The notes beneath the pieces are model-generated. The model did not search any database, was not told the origin of the DNA, and worked only from the letters and a program-made list of their open reading frames with translations. Of a stretch of DNA of 64,000 bases, positions 8,601-16,053 are shown one piece after another. Both the position numbers and the translations under genes were made by a program. Origin of the DNA: 43-108 sp001915545 (lineage in GTDB: Bacteria; Bacteroidota; Bacteroidia; Bacteroidales; Bacteroidaceae); the NCBI GenBank assembly GCA_902491215.1, contig CABUGV010000011.1, forward strand, positions 1 to 64,000. The letters are read 5' to 3'. Numbering within the stretch: position 1 is the stretch's first letter; each line of letters opens with the position of its first letter.

Positions 8601-9034
8601 TGGTGGCACATATCGTAGATGCGTTCAGAAAACTCTATGCAATAAACTCCATGCCTTTCCGTGCTGAATCTGAAATCGGAATTATCGTACCGTTCAGACG
8701 TCAGATAGCAATGGTCTTGTCCGAAATGCATCGCTTAGGCATAGAAGGTTGCGACGATATGACCATCGATACTGTTGAGCGTTATCAAGGAAGTCAGCGC
8801 AACATCATAATCTATGCAACCACAGTCACCCGTTCTTACGAAATGGAATTGCTCTCAAACACCGTCGAAATAGAGGGTGCAGAAGTAGATAGAAAACTCA
8901 ATGTAGCAATGACACGCGCCAAAGAGCAAATGTTTGTAGTAGGATGCAGAACCCTTCTTGAAAAGAACGCGCTTTATCGAGAACTTATCGCTTCTTCGGC
9001 TTGTACTAGTATGGAGGAGCTTATACAAGGATGA
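5699..9034 (+). CDS. Dna2-like protein: PD-(D/E)XK nuclease fused to SF1 helicase
   Basis: A 1111-residue protein. The C-terminal half is an SF1B helicase of the Dna2/NAM7 (UPF1-like) group: Walker A GPPGTGKT at about 688, Walker B IIDEAS at about 805, GDHKQLP at about 837, VDTVERYQGSQ and the arginine-finger motif NVAMTRAKEQ near 1071. The N-terminal half carries a PD-(D/E)XK-type signature, GRMD near 337 and VELKSGK near 352 with a following QMILYKE, as in Cas4/RecB/Dna2 nucleases. The likely activity is ATP-driven unwinding with cleavage of DNA flaps or ends, acting in repair or replication; a defence role is possible but no defence genes sit beside it. It stands alone: tRNA-Thr and a terminator lie upstream, and a convergent operon downstream. 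No clear promoter is visible. Confidence 0.85.
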   Translation: MENKDIDQLWCDIEEIQKSDLSISDKYSRYYHLLLRVCVILTSSLSAEYNDLFSRLRAVCRLTGYPLYDIDRFRWRAHRVMLGDDVPDEQTFMADAKVFCEAIAHFTASHVPASLSALFPVELTARPLEHTWEKKGRSLRLVVEQCDDHCIYCRSRELPDTDMLKIPVDFSDMVRSVLPYLCEGLQINAVYYTLGQQGEVYPDIVVVDPDNLVDISTLSACIRNYGSSPFNYLFSLFEKRSKTSAILLGNAANRFLDDCINDPEASFDKSIQTVFHEDMLAFTVCADIDRDFFVKARAQFNNIHHVVTDVFEREFAGYSHGNVFLEPSFFCETLGLQGRMDFLQADMRNLVELKSGKADDYRNAPRMEHLIQMILYKEVLFCNLGINRQHVGGYLLYSAYPKLYEQRTVRDWVVKAIETRNAIVMLEKSLREGRCNELIQCLDVEDLNENCVSGKLWNDYQKPVLDKILSVLHSMDSLTSAYFYAFLQFIEREQYHSKVGDNRLDSTRGMASLWNADRESKLLNGDMLADLHIIDVSGSSAIEQLIVAVPELGGCMQPNFRVGDAAVLYECTGPADTVANHQIIRCSVERFSGDILHLRLRNPQHNASLFRKDAVYALEHDYIESSFRLLYSNLFSFLTSDICRRELILDRRQPETNPAVNLNRRYLNPQIDSIVLRAKQAQDLFLLVGPPGTGKTSVALKSMVEEFMSDGCRLLLVAYTNRAVDEICSMLSSVEGCPDYVRLGSELSCGPEFREHLIENKVPRGAGRKGVAELMDRVKIVVGTLTSINGHIELFSLCHFDVAIIDEASQILEPQMLGLVCASDDKGRCAIDRFIMVGDHKQLPAVVVQPEEYSSVIDEQLRGIGLKNCRNSMFERLMSLHWDNPSVVATLDHQGRMHPDIASFASRLFYGGNLMPVPVAHQKRTTLPFTEYTVDDAYFATTRLGFIDVPAPSAVEDSPHSNQAEARMVAHIVDAFRKLYAINSMPFRAESEIGIIVPFRRQIAMVLSEMHRLGIEGCDDMTIDTVERYQGSQRNIIIYATTVTRSYEMELLSNTVEIEGAEVDRKLNVAMTRAKEQMFVVGCRTLLEKNALYRELIASSACTSMEELIQG

Positions 9035-9093
9035 GAGCGTGTGCTTTATCTTGCAAAATCTTCTCAGAGTCTTTTTTAGTTTTTGATTTACAA

Positions 9094-9140
9094 TAAAAAA
9101 CTTGCGCACCTGCAATGATGATGTTTGCAGTGTGCGCAAG
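9094..9140 (-). terminator. Terminator of the cytochrome operon (hairpin copy 1)
   Basis: CTTGCGCACCTGCA (9101-9114) pairs with TGCAGTGTGCGCAAG (9126-9140) with a single bulge, and the minus strand continues into six T. It lies between the convergent helicase and peroxidase genes. A close relative of the same hairpin is at 12520-12562. Confidence 0.8.
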
Positions 9141-9194
9141 TAAAAGTCAGTCTTTAGTGACCTAAATGTTTCTTATAGAAACGAAGATATAGTC

Positions 9195-10589
9195 TTATTT
9201 GTTTTTCTTCGTATCGTTGGCATTCGTCAACAATTTGCCTTGATATTCTCCGGTCAATGTCTTCAAGAATGCTACAATCTTTTTCACTTCTTCTTGTGAC
9301 AAATCTACGCCTACCTCATACTTCGCCATGGACAGCACGGCATCTTCCAGTGTGGCCTGTGTTGCGTCATGGTAATATGGTGCTGTCAGAGCTATATTGC
9401 GCAAGCCTGGAACTTTGAAGCGGTGACGGTCTCTTTCGTTCTTTGTCTCCTTGAAACGACCATTATCCTCTATAGTAAGTTCGGTTCCACGATCTGCAAA
9501 ATAATCAGCCTTGATGCCCATCAGTTCGTATGACTGTCCGCCAAGGTTTTCGCCGACATGACAAGTTGCACAGTTGTATTTCTTGAACAAGTCATATCCT
9601 GCAACTTCCTCGTCGTTCATTGCTGTTTTATCTCCCTTCAAGTATTTGTCGAAACGAGAATTAGGAGTCAGCAATGTCTTTTCAAATTCCTGAATGGCAT
9701 TTGTAATATTTGCCTGATTGATGCCGTCTGGATACACTTCTGTAAATGCTTTTTTGAATGCTGCATCAGCATTAAGTTTCTCGCAGATTTCATCGAATGA
9801 CTTGCAAGCCATTTCAACTGGATTCAATGGAGGTCCTGCTGCCTGGTCTGCCAGTGTAGCCGCACGTCCATCCCAGAACTGAACGAAATTATACACGGCA
9901 TTGTAGACTGTAGGTGCGTTTACACCTCCAAACTGTCCGCCAACACCTTCTGAGAAAGCCTTGTTGTCTACACCACCAGTATTCAATCCGTGGCAAGTAG
10001 AACATGACACTGTGTTGTCGGCTGACAGACGTACGTCGTGGAACAACATGTTGCCTAATATTACCTTACGAATATCAACAGGAATAGAATCCTGAACAGG
10101 ACGGACACTCTCATTAGTCCACTGCTTGTCTGCCAATGGATTAGGGTAAAAAGCTTCGCGTTGTGACTTGACCCAAGCAAGCGCTATCTGCTTTTCGGTA
10201 TCGGTAATTGAAGATCCCCAGTGAACCAGGTAATACTTAGCAAGAGGCATTGTGCCATCAGCAATCACTTTTTCTACTTTCGTCAAATCCACTTCGTTGA
10301 TTTTTTCGCCCTTCTTCAATGCCTCTACCATAGGAGTCATGTCGAATGAACGATACCCCAAGCGGATGTCTTCTTTCACCTGTTTGCCTGCTACCGGAAG
10401 TTCTGCATAGAAAGGCAACTCCGGATTTGCTGAATGGCAGGCAATACAGCCGCTGCTTTCGATAATCTCTTCCATTTGTGCATTGCTTTCCAGGTTGGCG
10501 GAAGGTGCTTTATTCACCAACCGATAGACCACGCAAAGCACGATGGCCACCACCAGTACGGAAAGAATAATTTTCGAACTTTTTTTCAT
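9195..10589 (-). CDS. Membrane-anchored cytochrome c peroxidase (MauG/CcpA type) with three haem sites
   Basis: A 464-residue protein with an N-terminal membrane anchor (IILSVLVVAIVLCVVYRLV, 8-26) and three CxxCH haem motifs: CIACH at 48-52, CSTCH near 196 and CATCH near 340. The last two belong to the standard di-haem peroxidase, with DGRAATLADQAAGPPLNPVEM and the final GLRNIALTAPYYHDA block typical of it; the first lies in an extra N-terminal haem domain that could feed electrons in. It should reduce hydrogen peroxide in the periplasm. It is the last gene of resB-ccsA-peroxidase, 49 bases after the ccsA stop, so the operon makes both a c-type cytochrome and its haem attachment machinery. 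Confidence 0.92.
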   Translation of the reverse strand: MKKSSKIILSVLVVAIVLCVVYRLVNKAPSANLESNAQMEEIIESSGCIACHSANPELPFYAELPVAGKQVKEDIRLGYRSFDMTPMVEALKKGEKINEVDLTKVEKVIADGTMPLAKYYLVHWGSSITDTEKQIALAWVKSQREAFYPNPLADKQWTNESVRPVQDSIPVDIRKVILGNMLFHDVRLSADNTVSCSTCHGLNTGGVDNKAFSEGVGGQFGGVNAPTVYNAVYNFVQFWDGRAATLADQAAGPPLNPVEMACKSFDEICEKLNADAAFKKAFTEVYPDGINQANITNAIQEFEKTLLTPNSRFDKYLKGDKTAMNDEEVAGYDLFKKYNCATCHVGENLGGQSYELMGIKADYFADRGTELTIEDNGRFKETKNERDRHRFKVPGLRNIALTAPYYHDATQATLEDAVLSMAKYEVGVDLSQEEVKKIVAFLKTLTGEYQGKLLTNANDTKKNK

Positions 10590-10638
10590 AAGAAAATGAA
10601 TTAAAAAATTAAATAACCAGTATATATTAAAAATAAGA

Positions 10639-11424
10639 CTATGATCGAGAATACAAGTGTATGCTTTGTTGGGCTGCCGGAAGATAGTTTACTCCGTACC
10701 AGCACATCTGCAGCGACAGGAAAGACGCGACAAGTATCCAGTAGAGTGCCTTTGGAGAGGCTTTTCGGAACAGTCTCAAGTGGATATACAGCAGATAGCC
10801 GGTCCAAGTTACTGCTGCCCAAGTCTCTTTTGGGTCCCAGCTCCAGTAATGCCCCCAAGCGGCTTTCGCCCAGATAGCTCCTGTAAGCATTCCGACAGTA
10901 AGAAAGGCCACTCCTGTATAGACCTGCTTGTCAATCGCTTCCAGATAATTGGAATTATGCTTGAAAAGTCCCATACATGACATGATAAAGGCGCATCCCA
11001 ACACTGAATAAGAAAACATGTATATTGTGACGTGGGGGATGAACCACGGGCTTTGCAGTGCCGGCATGAGTGACTGATCATGGATTTCAGGTTTCAGAAT
11101 ATTGATAATTGCAAATACCGCTCCAACGACAGTAGAGAAGCATAAAATCCATGGATATTTCCAGCGTATGTAGGTCAACAGTCCCGATATACCCATAAAG
11201 AATGAGTACCACAATCGGGTTTCGCCCATTGTACGTAGTGGTGGACGATGCAAGTTTAGCCAAAATCCTGCAATAAAGACTGCGAAGACCGTAATGCCAA
11301 GTAATGTGAGCAGGATGGCACAGCGACTTCGTTCTTTGGAGAATAGAGCAAATAGTGCACCGCTCAGCCACAAAACAATGGCCGAAATGGCAAACCATTC
11401 AAAATTGTTCCACGTTATTATCAT
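10639..11424 (-). CDS. ccsA: CcsA: haem exporter/ligation subunit of System II cytochrome c biogenesis
   Basis: A 261-residue multi-span membrane protein with the WWD haem-handling signature WGHYWSWDPKETWAAVTW and His residues in PHVTIYMFSY and YIHLRLF that fit the conserved haem ligands of the CcsA/ResC family. With the ResB-like partner encoded just upstream it moves haem across the inner membrane and attaches it to CxxCH motifs, such as those of the downstream peroxidase. In many Bacteroides genomes these genes sit with nrfHA; here they are with a peroxidase instead. Confidence 0.93.
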   Translation of the reverse strand: MIITWNNFEWFAISAIVLWLSGALFALFSKERSRCAILLTLLGITVFAVFIAGFWLNLHRPPLRTMGETRLWYSFFMGISGLLTYIRWKYPWILCFSTVVGAVFAIINILKPEIHDQSLMPALQSPWFIPHVTIYMFSYSVLGCAFIMSCMGLFKHNSNYLEAIDKQVYTGVAFLTVGMLTGAIWAKAAWGHYWSWDPKETWAAVTWTGYLLYIHLRLFRKASPKALYWILVASFLSLQMCWYGVNYLPAAQQSIHLYSRS

Positions 11425-11455
11425 AGCAACTAAACATTAGTTTTTATATGTCAAG

Positions 11456-12355
11456 TCAGCAAGCAGTCTCAGAGTGAAGATTTTCCCGTCTGTCTGGACC
11501 TGCCAAGAACAGCAGACAACTTCCGCACAGCATCATCACTATGCCCAGCAACATGAGGTATTTCAACGGCTCACGCACAATCTGGACTATGCAGTATTGT
11601 GGTTGCGGCGACTGCATATCATAAGACGCCAGATAATAATCTTCAGCCCAGTTTGCCGCATAAGGATGGTTGACTTCCAGATGAGCAGGCTCGCCGTCTA
11701 TTGAAATTTCTGCTGAAAAATGGCGCGGGGCTCCATTGGGATAATGCTCAACAACAAAATCGGTCAACTGCAATGCCTTCGGCAGATAAATTGGATTTCC
11801 TTGTTCTGTAAATGCTTCATTATTTGGCGACCTGCGGAACACAGGTATGCGCAATGTCTGTTCTTCGGCACTGCCTATGAATCCTGCAAAAAGAGCCAAC
11901 CACAGACCTGCATGATTAAGCACGAAGCGCCACCTGTTGCGTCCTGGAAGGAAGCCTCTTTTCAGTGTGATCATGCCCAAATGGGTAAGCAACAAGAATA
12001 ATCCTGTCACAAATATCCATGAGGATGTAAAATTATAGCATCCCAAGCGGGAGAAGATGTCCGACTTTTCTGCTATTTCCTGTGCTGAAAGCTGTGGAAA
12101 CAAACCGACAACCAAACAGCCTGCCAGAAACCATCCCAGAGTCCAGTATGTGGATTGTCGGGAAATACATATTCGAACGAATCGGGAATGCCGATGTTCT
12201 TTATATGCGTACACCATTCCTACAGTCCAAAGCAATGCTATAAGGGCATCCAGCGGAAAGGCTAGAAAGGCAAATGGGAAATTTCCAAAAATACATTGTA
12301 TTACCACTGAAAGCAACAACAATAAAATGAATGGCAAATTAGTCTTTGAGTTCAT
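11456..12355 (-). CDS. resB: ResB-like (Ccs1) cytochrome c biogenesis protein
   Basis: A 299-residue membrane protein with three to four N-terminal spans, a periplasmic stretch (about 175-255) and a final span (YLMLLGIVMMLCGSCLLFLAGP). The block FVLNHAGLWLALFAGFIGSAEEQTLRIPV is characteristic of the ResB-like partner of CcsA in this phylum, with a His that could ligate haem. It should hold the apocytochrome and co-operate with CcsA. It is the first gene of the operon, with a -7 element 27 bases upstream, and ccsA follows 31 bases after its stop. Confidence 0.85.
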   Translation of the reverse strand: MNSKTNLPFILLLLLSVVIQCIFGNFPFAFLAFPLDALIALLWTVGMVYAYKEHRHSRFVRICISRQSTYWTLGWFLAGCLVVGLFPQLSAQEIAEKSDIFSRLGCYNFTSSWIFVTGLFLLLTHLGMITLKRGFLPGRNRWRFVLNHAGLWLALFAGFIGSAEEQTLRIPVFRRSPNNEAFTEQGNPIYLPKALQLTDFVVEHYPNGAPRHFSAEISIDGEPAHLEVNHPYAANWAEDYYLASYDMQSPQPQYCIVQIVREPLKYLMLLGIVMMLCGSCLLFLAGPDRRENLHSETAC

Positions 12356-12381
12356 TCATCGATGATTTATGAAATAAATTG

Positions 12382-12389
12382 CAAATATA
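12382..12389 (-). promoter_or_regulatory. -7 element of the resB-ccsA-peroxidase operon
   Basis: The minus strand reads TATATTTG 27 bases before the resB start. The -33 region has no TTTG. Confidence 0.55.
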
Positions 12390-12519
12390 ACTAATTTGTT
12401 TATTAAAATATGAGACTTTATTTTATTAACAATAATAGTGCATGTAATCAGATTTGTTTTGTCTGAATGTTTTTAATAATAGACTTTTCTGGCAGATTTT
12501 TATTGAATGGTTTTTAGAC

Positions 12520-12562
12520 AAAAACTGGCGCACCTGCTGTGATGTATGCAGTGTGCGCCAGT
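12520..12562 (-). terminator. Terminator of the kinase-like gene (hairpin copy 2)
   Basis: CTGGCGCACCTGC (12525-12537) pairs with GCAGTGTGCGCCAG (12549-12562), and the minus strand runs into five T. Arms, loop (TGATGTATGCA against TGATGTTTGCA) and flank TAAAA are nearly identical to the hairpin at 9094-9140, in the same orientation. Confidence 0.8.
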
Positions 12563-12595
12563 AAAATCATGTACATATTTTTGTTGATAGAGTTT

Positions 12596-13522
12596 TCAGT
12601 CCGGTTTCGGAGCTATGCCGAAGTTGTCGTAGAGGTGCTGCCATTCTGCAATGTCCCTCTTGATTTCAAGAACATTGTCGTATCTCTTTGCCGGATCTTC
12701 CTGAGTGCACTTGATGGCTATCCTCTTTAGGTGGTTGCTTGCTCTTGTCGGGTCGTGGCGTCTGGTTTCGATGATGAGTTTTAGAACTGTTCCGAATTGC
12801 CAGATGTCTGATTTTGGTGTAACATTGGCAACCTCTTTCTTTAGTTCTGGTGGGCAGAAGTCGCCGTATCCGTTGCCGATAGGAATCTTGTTGTAGTATG
12901 CAGGAGCAATACCCAAATTGAGAAGCTGCATGTCGTATGTGCCGTCAGCCTTTATGAGGATGTTGTCTGGGCAGATGTCGAGATGGCAAAGTCCTTTTTT
13001 GTGAAGGAAATCGAGTGTGTCGAGCAACTGGTTGCAGAACTTTATTGTTGTGCTTCTCTTGAAGAAGTATGGTTGCTTAACCACAACGAACTCGTCAAGT
13101 GTCCATCCTGGTGTATACTTATAAATTCCGCATTTTTCGGACTCTATATAATCTTCTATTTTGGTGAGATATCTGCATTCTTCCAGATTAAGCTCTTTGA
13201 ACAGATTGTATTCCTGTTCAAGAAGGTTGGCGAACTGAGGGTAGGAGCTGACAAAGTTGTCTGTAAGTTTCTTAAGTACCAGTCGTTCCTTATTCCTGTT
13301 TTTGTCGTCAGACAGAATCAGTTCATAACATTCTGATGTGTGTCCGCCTCCGAGCATTTTGCTTCGGGCACTGTAGTGTCTGCCCTCGAATTCGATGTCG
13401 GCACGCTTAAGCTGTCCCAGCGTATATGAATTGTTTCCTGAGAACATATCCGATATGCTGTTGATTATTCCTGACAGTGATGTAAGGAAGCTTTCGTTCT
13501 TGGTTATTTTAGTCTTGTTCAT
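12596..13522 (-). CDS. Kinase-fold protein, probable pseudokinase
   Basis: A protein-kinase-like protein of about 308 residues. Recognisable parts (numbered from ATG 13522) are a Gly-rich loop (LGGGHTSECYEL), the ATP-site Lys in LVLKKL near 84, the helix-C Glu in LEQEYNLF near 104, the catalytic loop HLDICPDNIL with Asp182, and DIWQFGTVLKLI in the C-lobe. The magnesium-binding DFG is replaced by NLG (Asn202) and the catalytic-loop Lys (HRDxKPxN) by Cys, so phosphotransfer may be lost or weak. No sensor or membrane part is present, so it is cytosolic. A longer start at 13546 exists, but the -7 element TATATTTG (13549-13556) ends two bases before it, so transcription should begin inside that extension and 13522 is more likely. 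It stands alone with its own terminator. Substrate or partner is unknown. Confidence 0.75.
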   Translation of the reverse strand: MNKTKITKNESFLTSLSGIINSISDMFSGNNSYTLGQLKRADIEFEGRHYSARSKMLGGGHTSECYELILSDDKNRNKERLVLKKLTDNFVSSYPQFANLLEQEYNLFKELNLEECRYLTKIEDYIESEKCGIYKYTPGWTLDEFVVVKQPYFFKRSTTIKFCNQLLDTLDFLHKKGLCHLDICPDNILIKADGTYDMQLLNLGIAPAYYNKIPIGNGYGDFCPPELKKEVANVTPKSDIWQFGTVLKLIIETRRHDPTRASNHLKRIAIKCTQEDPAKRYDNVLEIKRDIAEWQHLYDNFGIAPKPD

Positions 13523-13548
13523 ATAGCTTATGTTTTTCAAGTACATTA

Positions 13549-13556
13549 CAAATATA
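13549..13556 (-). promoter_or_regulatory. -7 element of the kinase-like gene
   Basis: The minus strand reads TATATTTG. Its position decides the start codon of the gene: transcription should begin around 13542, downstream of the ATG at 13546. Confidence 0.55.
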
Positions 13557-13743
13557 ATTTTTTTTTCATATTTAATATAATGATTTCAATATTTTTTTGA
13601 ATGTCGTATTGATTTTTTTGCTATGGGAACGGCGTGTTTCTCAATTTGTAAAAAGTAGTTTTGTTTTTGGACATTTTCTTGATTCCGGCATATTCGGATG
13701 CGTATATATATGTTGTGGTTCTGCACTTCATTATATTGTGATA

Positions 13744-13826
13744 CGAGCGCGAGGGCTGAATATTGCGGGCGCGTGGGATAAAAATTGCGGGGGCTCGGAA
13801 TGTTTGTTCCGAGCCCCCGCAATTTT
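13744..13826. repeat. GC-rich palindromic intergenic repeat, copy B
   Basis: Two parts: GAGCGCGAGGGCTGAATATTGCGGGCGCG (start 13745, not fully paired) and a perfect 20-bp inverted repeat whose arms are 13781-13800 and 13807-13826 around the loop TGTTTG. The right arm contains CGAGCCCCCGCAATTTT, which lines up with CGAGCCCTCGCAATATTTT of copy C. Confidence 0.65.
13777..13826 (-). terminator. Terminator of the AraC-type regulator gene
   Basis: The perfect 20-bp stem (13781-13826) lies 14 bases after the regulator stop codon and the minus strand continues with five T, so the repeat seems to serve as terminator. Confidence 0.7.
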
Positions 13827-13839
13827 CTGTTTGGTGGTG

Positions 13840-14715
13840 TTATCCGCATTTTTTTCTTCTGTATGCCATTGGCGACACATTCTTCTGCTTTTTGAAAAAT
13901 TTGCAGAAAGCCGCCTGGTCGGAGAAATTTAGGTCGGATGCAATCTGGCCTATTGTAAGATTTTCGTCTTCAAGCATCACCATGGCCTGTATGGTAATTT
14001 CTTCACAGATTATGGCATGAGGCGTTTTTCCGGTTATCTCCTTGATTATGCGATTGAGGTGTTTCGGCGATATGCACAGTGTGTCTGCATAGAAATCTAT
14101 GTAGTGCTGTTCGGCATAGTGCTTGGTGACGAGTTTGAAGAAACTCAGCGTTATGAAGTCGCGCTTACATATATAGGATGTAATGTCGCTGGCGTTGCTT
14201 TCCTGTTTGAACATGATGTTGCCCAGTTCGAGGCTGAAGCATTTGTAATAGAGTTCTGAAAGTTCCTTGCGGTAGTAGTGGTTGGTATCGGACAGAATGT
14301 TTTTCAACATTGTTAGTGGCTGTTCCAGTCGTTTGTAGTCGTCTTCCGGCATGTGGTGTAAAGGTATGTTCATGCGTTCGAACATGTGTTCGGTCGGTCC
14401 TGGACGCATGTTTTTGAGCGAGGCTGTGGCAAATTTGAATGTTACAACCAGGCACCATGCCTGAAGGTCGTCGCTCATATTGTTGATTTTCACTTCGGCC
14501 ATGTCCATTACATCGAGAAAGGAATGTTCTTTCATTTCGTAGTCTTTGCCGCAGATGTTTATCCCCAAATTGCCTTTGCTTATAAGTATGGACATACGGC
14601 CTCCGCCGATTGTGCATCCATTCAGTTCATGGAATACATCGGGTGAAATAAGCAGTACATAACCGTCGATATAGCATGAAGGTTGAAAGAGCTGTTGAAG
14701 TTCTTTTATTGTCAT
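13840..14715 (-). CDS. AraC-family transcriptional regulator, divergent from the efflux operon
   Basis: The last hundred residues form the paired helix-turn-helix of the AraC family (CISPKHLNRIIKEITGKTPHAII and LTIGQIASDLNFSDQAAFCKFFKKQKNVSPMAYR). The N-terminal part is a cupin-like sensing domain of uncertain ligand. The frame can be read from 14790, but a -7 element TAAATTTG lies at 14746-14753, so the ATG at 14715 (MTIKELQQLF) is the better start, giving 291 residues. It is transcribed away from the RND efflux operon that begins at 14917, and the natural inference is that it controls that operon in response to a toxic compound or bile-like signal. Confidence 0.9.
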   Translation of the reverse strand: MTIKELQQLFQPSCYIDGYVLLISPDVFHELNGCTIGGGRMSILISKGNLGINICGKDYEMKEHSFLDVMDMAEVKINNMSDDLQAWCLVVTFKFATASLKNMRPGPTEHMFERMNIPLHHMPEDDYKRLEQPLTMLKNILSDTNHYYRKELSELYYKCFSLELGNIMFKQESNASDITSYICKRDFITLSFFKLVTKHYAEQHYIDFYADTLCISPKHLNRIIKEITGKTPHAIICEEITIQAMVMLEDENLTIGQIASDLNFSDQAAFCKFFKKQKNVSPMAYRRKKCG

Positions 14716-14745
14716 ATTGTATGTCAGAAAGTTTGGTGTTTTGTG

Positions 14746-14778
14746 CAAATTTATAGAAAAATGTCTGTATTCATCAAA
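14746..14778 (-). promoter_or_regulatory. Promoter of the AraC-type regulator
   Basis: The minus strand reads TTTG (14775-14778), 21 bases, then TAAATTTG (14746-14753). It supports ATG 14715 over the upstream in-frame start at 14790. Confidence 0.55.
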
Positions 14779-14916
14779 TACTTGTGCCAAATAGACAAAT
14801 CATTTGCTAACAAATACTAATCGTGCCGACTTGAACAAATTTTTGAGCATTTTGAACAAGATTTTTATTGGAATGTGTCTCTTACTTTACACCATCAAAT
14901 GACAAATTCAAGTAAA

Positions 14917-16050
14917 ATGAACGTAAAAAGTATTATTGTGTTAGGATTTGCCTGCTTTTCTTTTCTGTTTAGTTGTACATCGGAAAAGAAGCAAGACAAT
15001 GGTGGCGGAGACTATCCGCTGATGACATTGAAAAAGGAAGACCGTCAGCTTTCGGTCAGTTATCCTGCCGTTATTGAAGGTAAGCAGGATGTGGATGTCA
15101 GACCGCAGGTATCTGGTACTATTACACAGGTATGTGTGGAAGAAGGTGCGCGTGTGCACAAGGGACAGGTGCTTTTCGTGATCGATCAGGTGCCTTATAA
15201 GGCCGCGTTGCAGAAAGCGAAGGCAGCTGTGGCTGTTGCTGAGGCTAACGAGGCTACTGCCAAGCAGACTCTTGAGGGCAAGAAACTGCTTTACAGCGAC
15301 AAGGTCATTTCAGACTTCGAACTGCGCACGGCTCAGAACGATTACAAAAGCGCAGAGGCTAATCTGATGCAGGCCCGCGCTGAATTGACGGATGCTCAGA
15401 ACAATCTTTCCTATACGGAAGTGAAGAGTCCTGTTGACGGGTACGCAGGTATGACAGAGTACCGCATAGGTGCGCTTGTCAGTTCGTCTATGACGGATGC
15501 ATTGATAACCGTTTCTGACAATTCGAGCATGTACGCCTATTTTTCTCTGACCGAAAAACAGATTCTGGCATTGACTTCGCAGTACGGTTCACTCGACGAG
15601 GCGCTGAAATCGTTTCCTCAGGTATCGCTGAAGCTTAACGACGGATCAATCTATCAGCAGAAAGGACGCATAGACGTTGTAAGCGGCATCATCGACAAGA
15701 CTACGGGCACGGTCAGCATGCGTGCTGTTTTCAGCAATGACGACAAGAGGCTTATGAGCGGTGGACAGGCAAACATTGTGATTCCTTACGAGCGCAAGCA
15801 GTGTATAATAATTCCGCAGGGTGCAACTTACGAGATACAAGACCGCATTTTTGCCTATAAGGTTGTCGACGGCAAGGCGGTCTCTACACCTATTGAGGTG
15901 TTTGAAATCAATGACGGCAAGGAATACATTGTCGAATCGGGATTGAAGGCGGGCGATGTTGTAGTATCGGAAGGCGCAGGCCTGCTGCGCGACGGTGCAA
16001 CCGTTGTTTCGTCTGGTACCGGCAAAAAAGAAAAAGGAGGGGAGGCGTAA
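14917..16050 (+). CDS. RND efflux periplasmic adaptor (MexA/AcrA type lipoprotein)
   Basis: A 377-residue membrane fusion protein. The chosen start (14917, MNVKSIIVLGFACFSFLFSC) puts a lipoprotein signal with its lipid-accepting Cys directly at the N-terminus; the upstream in-frame ATG at 14875 would bury it. Then follow the first lipoyl half (VDVRPQVSGTITQVCVEEGARVHKGQVLFVIDQVPY), an alpha-helical hairpin (about 75-150), the second lipoyl half (LSYTEVKSPVDGYAG) and the beta-barrel/membrane-proximal domains. It bridges the inner-membrane pump encoded four bases downstream and the outer-membrane channel. Confidence 0.94.
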   Translation: MNVKSIIVLGFACFSFLFSCTSEKKQDNGGGDYPLMTLKKEDRQLSVSYPAVIEGKQDVDVRPQVSGTITQVCVEEGARVHKGQVLFVIDQVPYKAALQKAKAAVAVAEANEATAKQTLEGKKLLYSDKVISDFELRTAQNDYKSAEANLMQARAELTDAQNNLSYTEVKSPVDGYAGMTEYRIGALVSSSMTDALITVSDNSSMYAYFSLTEKQILALTSQYGSLDEALKSFPQVSLKLNDGSIYQQKGRIDVVSGIIDKTTGTVSMRAVFSNDDKRLMSGGQANIVIPYERKQCIIIPQGATYEIQDRIFAYKVVDGKAVSTPIEVFEINDGKEYIVESGLKAGDVVVSEGAGLLRDGATVVSSGTGKKEKGGEA

Positions 16051-16053
16051 GAT

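Noticed and set aside
5699..9034. Reading the helicase gene as part of a defence island
   Set aside because: Neighbours are tRNA, ffs and a cytochrome operon; no methylase, nuclease partner or toxin is adjacent.
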